DNA of 64,000 bases from Thermoplasmata archaeon (GTDB lineage: Archaea > Thermoplasmatota > Thermoplasmata > GCA-020350865): NCBI GenBank assembly GCA_020348445.1, contig CP070751.1, positions 4,217,086 to 4,281,085 of the forward strand. The letters are read 5' to 3'. Position 1 is the first letter of the stretch, and every line of letters begins with the position of its first letter. Both the position numbers and the translations under genes were made by a program. Shown in pieces: positions 59,017-64,000 of this stretch. The notes under the pieces were generated by a model. The model was not told the DNA's origin, did no database searches, and was given only the letters and a program-made list of their open reading frames with translations.

Positions 59017-61347
59017 TTAAAAATTACTAACTTCCCAAACACAATTCTCTTTCACATAAAGCCAGTACCCTCTCCCGTTCCTCATATATGTCAAATCATT
59101 GAAATTTGTAGGTTTATCTATATGATAATGCTTCCATGGATCCACTTTATCCCATGAATCATACCCCTGAACAATTTCATATTTATGGGTTATATTGCCT
59201 AGACAATCATCAACCTCATGGACACTGAATAACGGATTCCCCACCAAATTCCAGCCTTTATACAATTGAATGGATGTACTGTTCGGAATGGTACCTGTCA
59301 CAGTCAATGTATCAGCGGTATTCATGAAAATCCAGAATCCCATGGTATGATTGATTGCATTCAAATCATCATTCGTAGAATGCCATCTCCCGATACTTGC
59401 ATTATACCACCAGACCACGTCCCAATTCCCTGAGATGGAGCTTAGAACGGAAGAGATATCGGTTGTGGATTGATTCAGAGGTAAGGATATCAGATTCCAG
59501 CCAAAAGATAACGGAATCTCGAAATACGGAGTGCCTAGGATAATGTTGATCTCTTTGCTCTCATCCATATTGACCTGGGCATAACCTATCAGTGTTTCAT
59601 TCCAGGCCGTGACATCATGGGGAGTGTAGTGGGTTCTCTCCCCTATCATATCCCCGTCGGTATCCTGCGCTGTGTATTCGGTTTGGACAAGCCAGCGAGC
59701 ATAACCTTCCGAGTCGGCTGAGTACTTCTGATCAGGTGAATAGCCCAGGTAGTCTTCTATCCAGATGGATGCATTTGGAATTGGATTAGCAAGTGTGTCA
59801 GTAACGTTTACATGTAGGAACCACTTAACCGTCAATTTCGAGTTTTCTTGGTTCAGCAATACCTTGTTCTGATCAAACGTCGTATTCAATGTCGTGATTT
59901 GGGATCCTTGTGCAATATCAAGGTGCGAAGAAGCTGAAGATGACATTGTACTGTTCTCAACAAAACCCGTACTTGCAGAAAGGGCTAAGATTCCTGCCAG
60001 GTCCCAATCCTCTATTGTCGAGCGATACATTTCAAAATCGGAGGAGTTGCTTTTAATTGCATAACTGAAATTCCTAATGGTTGTTCCGGTGATCTTGGCA
60101 TGGGAATTATCAAGCTCGATGCCGCAACCTGAATTTGTAAAGTTCTCAATCAAACCACCCTCTATTCTGAGATCAGCGCCGGCCTCGGCATAGATACCTT
60201 GTTCCTTGTTTGATGCTATGTAATTGTTCCGTACCAATGGATCCTCGCTTTTAACAAAGATTCCTATTGAATTGTTCAGGATATCGTTATTAAGGCTATC
60301 AAATTTACCAGGAGCACCTAAGTCGCAAATGACATATATACCTTCTTCTGAGTTATTACTTATATAATTTGCATCAAAAATATTGGTCGAGGTACTAGTG
60401 CAGTTGAATATACTGACACCTTTACCTAAGTTATTTGTGATGAAATTTCTTGTTGCATAAATAGCTGGTCTGAATCCAGTTATGGGATGAGGTGTTGCGT
60501 TAATCCCGTGCCTACCATTGTTCGATATCCGATTGTCTAAAAACCCGGATGCTTCTCCTTCTATCATTGCACCATCGATTTTATTGTTGGTTATAATGTT
60601 ATCCTCCAAAATAGCTCCTCCATGTCCAATTCCTGGCACTATTCCCAAATAAACCCCATATGTATTATTGAAAATCTCGTTGTTAAGTATTCGAGTACTT
60701 GAGGAGAGGGAATATACTCCATAGCTGCAGTTATACATATGATTAAAAACAACCATTGGGCTAGGATTCTTGACGTTATTAAGGTAGACACCGTAATTGG
60801 AATTGTGATGAATATCGCTTCCTCCAAGGGAAATTGAAGTCCCCTGTGGAATATTTTGTAAATATACTGCATCTGTTGCATATTCGATTTCACAGTTATA
60901 CAAATCTATCGCGCCCCCATCCACCAGGATTCTCTCCCAGTCACCCGGATTTTTAACTGTTAGGTTGGATGTGAATTTTATTTGAGAGGGTATTCCCATT
61001 GCAGTTAAATTTCCTTGAACTAATAAACCTGTTCCCTGGTCAAACCTTATTTCGCATCCATCTTCGATTGTGAGAGAGTATCCAGGTTCAATCCAATAGG
61101 TATCGCGGATAATGTGAGGGTTGTCCACGGCACCCCAAAGTACATGCTTGTTTGCAGAATCTCCGTCTCTATCATATGGAGCTCCATAGGCCTCCTCATC
61201 AGAAGTTCTTGCCCCTGGGCCAAAGGGGGGTTCTGCATGATAAAGCTCTCCAGCTACAGAAGGTGTCTTAACCTGAATCAGAATTACCAAGCCTGCAATA
61301 ACCATGAAACTTACAACAATTATGGATTTCATCCTCTTCAGGTTCAT
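59017..61347 (-). CDS. Secreted parallel beta-helix protein
   Basis: 776 residues from ATG 61347 (GGAGG six bases upstream; another ATG lies ten codons earlier). The signal peptide is KSIIVVSFMVIAGLVILIQV. Residues 85-500 are a right-handed parallel beta-helix (NosD/PbH1-type repeats such as NNTYGVYLG, NNKIDGAMIEG, NNLGKGVSIFNCT, NNYIASNKEQGIYAE). A Big-type/carboxypeptidase-regulatory-like linker follows (VNVTDTLANPIPNASIWIED). The C-terminus has two GWNLI/GWNLVGNPL units (SFGWNLISLPLNQS, YKGWNLVGNPLFS), related to the tails of the 11.8-16.5 kb proteins. It is a likely surface glycan-binding or degrading protein; catalytic residues not identified. Confidence 0.87.
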   Translation of the reverse strand: MNLKRMKSIIVVSFMVIAGLVILIQVKTPSVAGELYHAEPPFGPGARTSDEEAYGAPYDRDGDSANKHVLWGAVDNPHIIRDTYWIEPGYSLTIEDGCEIRFDQGTGLLVQGNLTAMGIPSQIKFTSNLTVKNPGDWERILVDGGAIDLYNCEIEYATDAVYLQNIPQGTSISLGGSDIHHNSNYGVYLNNVKNPSPMVVFNHMYNCSYGVYSLSSSTRILNNEIFNNTYGVYLGIVPGIGHGGAILEDNIITNNKIDGAMIEGEASGFLDNRISNNGRHGINATPHPITGFRPAIYATRNFITNNLGKGVSIFNCTSTSTNIFDANYISNNSEEGIYVICDLGAPGKFDSLNNDILNNSIGIFVKSEDPLVRNNYIASNKEQGIYAEAGADLRIEGGLIENFTNSGCGIELDNSHAKITGTTIRNFSYAIKSNSSDFEMYRSTIEDWDLAGILALSASTGFVENSTMSSSASSHLDIAQGSQITTLNTTFDQNKVLLNQENSKLTVKWFLHVNVTDTLANPIPNASIWIEDYLGYSPDQKYSADSEGYARWLVQTEYTAQDTDGDMIGERTHYTPHDVTAWNETLIGYAQVNMDESKEINIILGTPYFEIPLSFGWNLISLPLNQSTTDISSVLSSISGNWDVVWWYNASIGRWHSTNDDLNAINHTMGFWIFMNTADTLTVTGTIPNSTSIQLYKGWNLVGNPLFSVHEVDDCLGNITHKYEIVQGYDSWDKVDPWKHYHIDKPTNFNDLTYMRNGRGYWLYVKENCVWEVSNF

Positions 61348-61507
61348 ATAGGCCCTCCTAAATTCCCAACCTTTCAAGAAAGGGTAAATGTTCTGGTATT
61401 ATACATGTAAAATAAATAATGAGGTATATAATGTTTTTAGCACATTTTTTGAATTGACATTTATTATTTATTGAGTATAATAGATACTTAGAATTCATGG
61501 AGGTTTG

Positions 61508-62335
61508 TCATTCTTGCTCTTTTTCTCTCTCCAAATGTTTCACAAGTGCAATAAAAATCACACTACTTATTGCGGCAATTATAGCAAAAACCACTGTCAT
61601 ACTCAGATCTCCTTCAAATCCCCTATAAATCGTTACTGCGATAATTCCTCCAATCGCAATTGACATTACTATGATAAAGACGATAAATGCTGGTGCAAGA
61701 ACGTATCCCAAGGCATGCCTTTTTCTAAGCAGCGCAGCAGAAATCATGACACCTGGTAATGCAAGAGCAAGATCCATTACATGGACGGGATTTACCAGCA
61801 TTTCGTACTCCTTTATAGGTTCAGGTGTTTTTCCATTAATTAATGCAGGTACAACATCGCTCAGCCAAATAAAATAAAAAAGCCCAGCCACCACAAATAA
61901 AAAATTTGATGTCATCTTTACTGGTGTCTTATCATCAAACCAACTTTTGATTTCCTGAGCATCCACAGATATAAGAAATCCTATCAATAAATAAAAGGAC
62001 AATCCCAGTATCGCACAATACACCAAAAACAACGCATTGAAGTGAACACCGAAACAATATACAGTATAAGAATAGACCGTATATATCATTGAACCAAGCC
62101 ATACAAATTGCCATAATCTTGATCCTCTTCGTATCAGAAAAGCCGCAACCAACAAAACCGGCATCACAACAAAAAGATTTATGATGTCCTGCCCAACTCC
62201 TTGAGCTGCATACTCAGGGGCTTCTTTTGAGTAAATATCTTCAACAAGTATACCTAAAATACTTGCTATCGCTATCAATACTGCCAACGGTAGTGTTAGA
62301 ATTACCATCTTTTTAAAATTAAATATATCTTCCAT
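61508..62335 (-). CDS. Polytopic membrane protein of unknown function
   Basis: 275 residues from ATG 62335 (GGTGGAT six bases upstream). It has about eight membrane helices, beginning MVILTLPLAVLIAIASILGILV, and a short charged tail (LVKHLEREKEQE). No family motif or catalytic residue recognised. Isolated gene; the region between it and the cyclophilin gene holds no other gene. Confidence 0.78.
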   Translation of the reverse strand: MEDIFNFKKMVILTLPLAVLIAIASILGILVEDIYSKEAPEYAAQGVGQDIINLFVVMPVLLVAAFLIRRGSRLWQFVWLGSMIYTVYSYTVYCFGVHFNALFLVYCAILGLSFYLLIGFLISVDAQEIKSWFDDKTPVKMTSNFLFVVAGLFYFIWLSDVVPALINGKTPEPIKEYEMLVNPVHVMDLALALPGVMISAALLRKRHALGYVLAPAFIVFIIVMSIAIGGIIAVTIYRGFEGDLSMTVVFAIIAAISSVIFIALVKHLEREKEQE

Positions 62336-62458
62336 GGATATCCACCAAATTCCATATTCGATGCCACACTTCGATTTGAACATAGCGTTTTGATACTCAT
62401 TTCTCTATCAATTTAGCAATTTCACATTACTTTTACTCAATATCGGAATTTCTTCTAA

Positions 62459-63313
62459 TCAATCCTCAATTACAACGGTTGTTATAACAGGTGGATCATC
62501 AGGCCAGTCGTTGGAATCCGTAGGTAGTGCTGCTATATCATCCACCACACTGAATCCTTCGATAACCCTACCGAAGACCACATAGGGGTAGGCATAACTG
62601 TCGAGATTGGTATTGTCCGCGAGATTGATAAAGAACTGACTTGAGCCAGTACCCGAGTCCGCTTCTGAATTGGGATCCCCTGATCGGGCCATTGAAATTG
62701 TATATCTCGAATTAAGAAGACCTGTGTTCTCCCAGGGAATGGAGTCTGCGGTCTTTTTGGTCTCATCGGATGTAAAGCCTCCGCCCTGGATAACGAAACC
62801 AGCAATTACTCTGTGGAAAATGATCCCATTGTAAAAATTACTATTGGCAAGATCAATGAAGTTCCCGGCAGTATCTGGTGCTTTTTCTGTATCAAGCTCT
62901 ATCTTAATGGTTCCAAGGGTAGTTGTCATGATTGCAATGGATTTATTAGTCTCTCCATTACCATTGTTTAGGATTTCACCATTTATCTCCCCGTTAGTTT
63001 CTTCTTTTGGTTCTCTATTTTGATCAAGGTTCTGATAAATGAGAGCACCCAAAAGAGATACAATAATTATCAATATAATTGCTGCTATTACCGCGTTTTT
63101 CCTGGAATCATACAATTTGTATCCCTTTTTCGCTGCTCTCTTTCCTACCTTCCGAGTTTTTTTCCTACCACGAGTCCCTGATGGTTTCTTGAGCCCTTCT
63201 TTTTTAAAGTCCTCCTTACTAAGCTCGCCATGCACCTTGTTAAAATGCCGTTCGAGATTCTCTTTGTTTACCTCTGCCCCACAAAATGGACATTTCTTTC
63301 TTCTTTTCGCCAA
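62459..63313 (-). CDS. Membrane-anchored cyclophilin with zinc finger
   Basis: A 284-residue protein. N-terminal CPFCGAEVNKENLERHFNKVH is a C2H2 zinc finger, followed by a basic stretch (KKPSGTRGRKKTRKVGKRAAKKG), a membrane helix (AVIAAIILIIIVSLLGALIY) and a Glu/Asn-rich spacer. From about 120 a cyclophilin-type peptidyl-prolyl isomerase follows: ATLGTIKIELDTEKAPDTAGNF, FYNGIIFHRVIAGFVIQGGGFTSD, SGTGSSQFFINLADN, FGRVIEGFSVVDDIA. The PPIase should be outside the cell, assisting folding of exported proteins, with the finger inside. The basic stretch beside the helix fits the positive-inside rule for this orientation. Confidence 0.92.
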   Translation of the reverse strand: MAKRRKKCPFCGAEVNKENLERHFNKVHGELSKEDFKKEGLKKPSGTRGRKKTRKVGKRAAKKGYKLYDSRKNAVIAAIILIIIVSLLGALIYQNLDQNREPKEETNGEINGEILNNGNGETNKSIAIMTTTLGTIKIELDTEKAPDTAGNFIDLANSNFYNGIIFHRVIAGFVIQGGGFTSDETKKTADSIPWENTGLLNSRYTISMARSGDPNSEADSGTGSSQFFINLADNTNLDSYAYPYVVFGRVIEGFSVVDDIAALPTDSNDWPDDPPVITTVVIED

Positions 63314-63440
63314 ACTAGCACCTTTTATTTGCTTTTTTCGAAAAATGAGATTATTTTTTGCATATTTCTGATTTTCGCATCCTACAGGTTCTATAAAACT
63401 CCGCGGAAAACATGATACCTACATTGCCGGTTTTCCATAT

Positions 63441-63707
63441 CTACTCGAAGCGTGAGGCAGCCTTAATTCCAGCTAGGTTAATATCCTCCCCGTTCCCATT
63501 TAAAAATACTAAAGCCAGGACGATCATAAAAAGACCAATAATTGTGCTCATTGCATAGATTGGGATAAAAAAGTTCTTTAGCCATACGTAGATTAAAATA
63601 ATTCCAGTAATAATTAAAAAAGTATCAAATACAGCTATCCGGAGTTTGCTTTCTTCTATCCATGGGATTAGCCTCGAAAGAATAATAGCATCCGGTTCGA
63701 AATTCAT
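63441..63707 (-). CDS. Small two-helix membrane protein
   Basis: 88 residues: polar N-terminus, two helices (FDTFLIITGIILIYVWL and YAMSTIIGLFMIVLALVFL) and a polar tail. GGAGGATAAT precedes the ATG. No family recognised. Confidence 0.65.
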   Translation of the reverse strand: MNFEPDAIILSRLIPWIEESKLRIAVFDTFLIITGIILIYVWLKNFFIPIYAMSTIIGLFMIVLALVFLNGNGEDINLAGIKAASRFE

Positions 63708-64000
63708 ATTATCCTCCTGATGTACATATATCAGATTTCATCTACTTTTAATTTGCGGCCGCTTCCTCAGACTCCCTACTTAAAACCTTTTTTGTGCTAC
63801 ATCTCAGGCTGAAAGGGAAGAAAATCCCGGTAGCTATCGCAGATGAGTTCATAGCTAAGGCCAATTGTATAATCGATCAGCATTGATTAATCATTCTACA
63901 TAATCCTTATATTGATAGAAAACCATATGGGTTTGAATTTCGGAGCTCGTTTGTCGGTGGAGGGAGGACAAAATTGAAGTAAAGATCTTTTTCTGCAGAC
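63708..64000. other. Terminal non-coding stretch
   Basis: No supportable gene in the last 293 bases. GGGAAGAAAATCCC (about 63818-63831) is a small hairpin flanked by CATCT/AGATG. GGAGGGAGGA near 63960 is a strong ribosome-binding-like sequence, but the only open frame after it lacks a standard start codon before the window ends. Confidence 0.4.

Noticed and set aside
63950..64000. Gene start at the right edge
   Set aside because: A strong GGAGGGAGGA is present, but the only following open frame would need an ATT start and runs off the window.
1..64000. CRISPR array, rRNA genes, replication origin
   Set aside because: No regularly spaced repeat series, no rRNA signature sequence and no Orc1/Cdc6 gene or origin-like repeat cluster was seen.

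Overview
The window is archaeal chromosome, most likely from an uncultured Thermoplasmatota-type euryarchaeote. Seen directly: a TFB gene next to a GAR1 gene, RadB, HerA, a tRNA-Asp with a bulge-helix-bulge intron, TATA-box promoters with GGAGG/GGTG ribosome binding sites, and isoprenoid genes of the archaeal alternative mevalonate route. The phylum is an inference from the combination of RadB, KaiC-like/Roadblock pairs, DUF357 and many secreted GWNL/FN3/beta-helix proteins; no rRNA is present to settle it.

Layout. 1-3.8 kb: a cut-off secreted protein, a zinc-ribbon protein, and a universal-stress-protein/ion-transporter pair. 3.8-6.6 kb: an intergenic structured element, then gar1-tfb-thioredoxin behind a promoter with a perfect palindrome, then tRNA-Asp. 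6.7-11.8 kb: two tandem paralogous ATPase-TPR (STAND-like) proteins. 11.8-16.5 kb: two secreted proteins sharing a C-terminal module. 16.5-18.5 kb: a KaiC-like double domain with a degenerate second half, overlapping a Roadblock/LC7 gene. 18.7-22.3 kb: isopentenyl phosphate kinase, type 2 IPP isomerase, GGPP synthase, then convergent radB. 22.4-26.5 kb: a folded intergenic RNA candidate, a tRNA-Leu with an insertion in its D-loop, and a 3.7-kb island bounded by a 14-bp repeat of the tRNA 3' end. The island holds an IS110 transposase remnant, a truncated antitoxin-like fragment, a Schlafen/AlbA_2 protein and a zinc-binding protein.

26.8-34.7 kb carries the most striking content: ten same-strand, closely spaced genes that look like one membrane redox complex. 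Three Fe-S proteins have twin-arginine-type leaders. With them are HdrC-like and HdrB-like subunits, a Cys-rich membrane protein, a large membrane protein made of two copies of an unrecognised domain, two tiny paralogous membrane proteins, and a NapH-ferredoxin-GltD/NfnB fusion. I know no described complex with this composition; it would be expected to pass electrons between a cytoplasmic NAD(P)H/thiol side and an extracytoplasmic side.

34.9-46.7 kb: DUF357, MsrB, a membrane protein, a 2210-residue surface protein with 12 A-type and 4 B-type repeats, HerA, an M29 aminopeptidase. 46.7-49.7 kb: P-loop kinase, then an acyl-CoA dehydrogenase/MaoC/SDR operon. 49.9-53.6 kb: two divergent cassettes that each pair multi-pass membrane proteins with a small HTH regulator. 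53.7-64 kb: AbrB-RND exporter, a methyltransferase, a GH114-like lipoprotein, a beta-helix surface protein, a membrane protein and a membrane-anchored cyclophilin with a zinc finger. No CRISPR array and no rRNA gene was seen.
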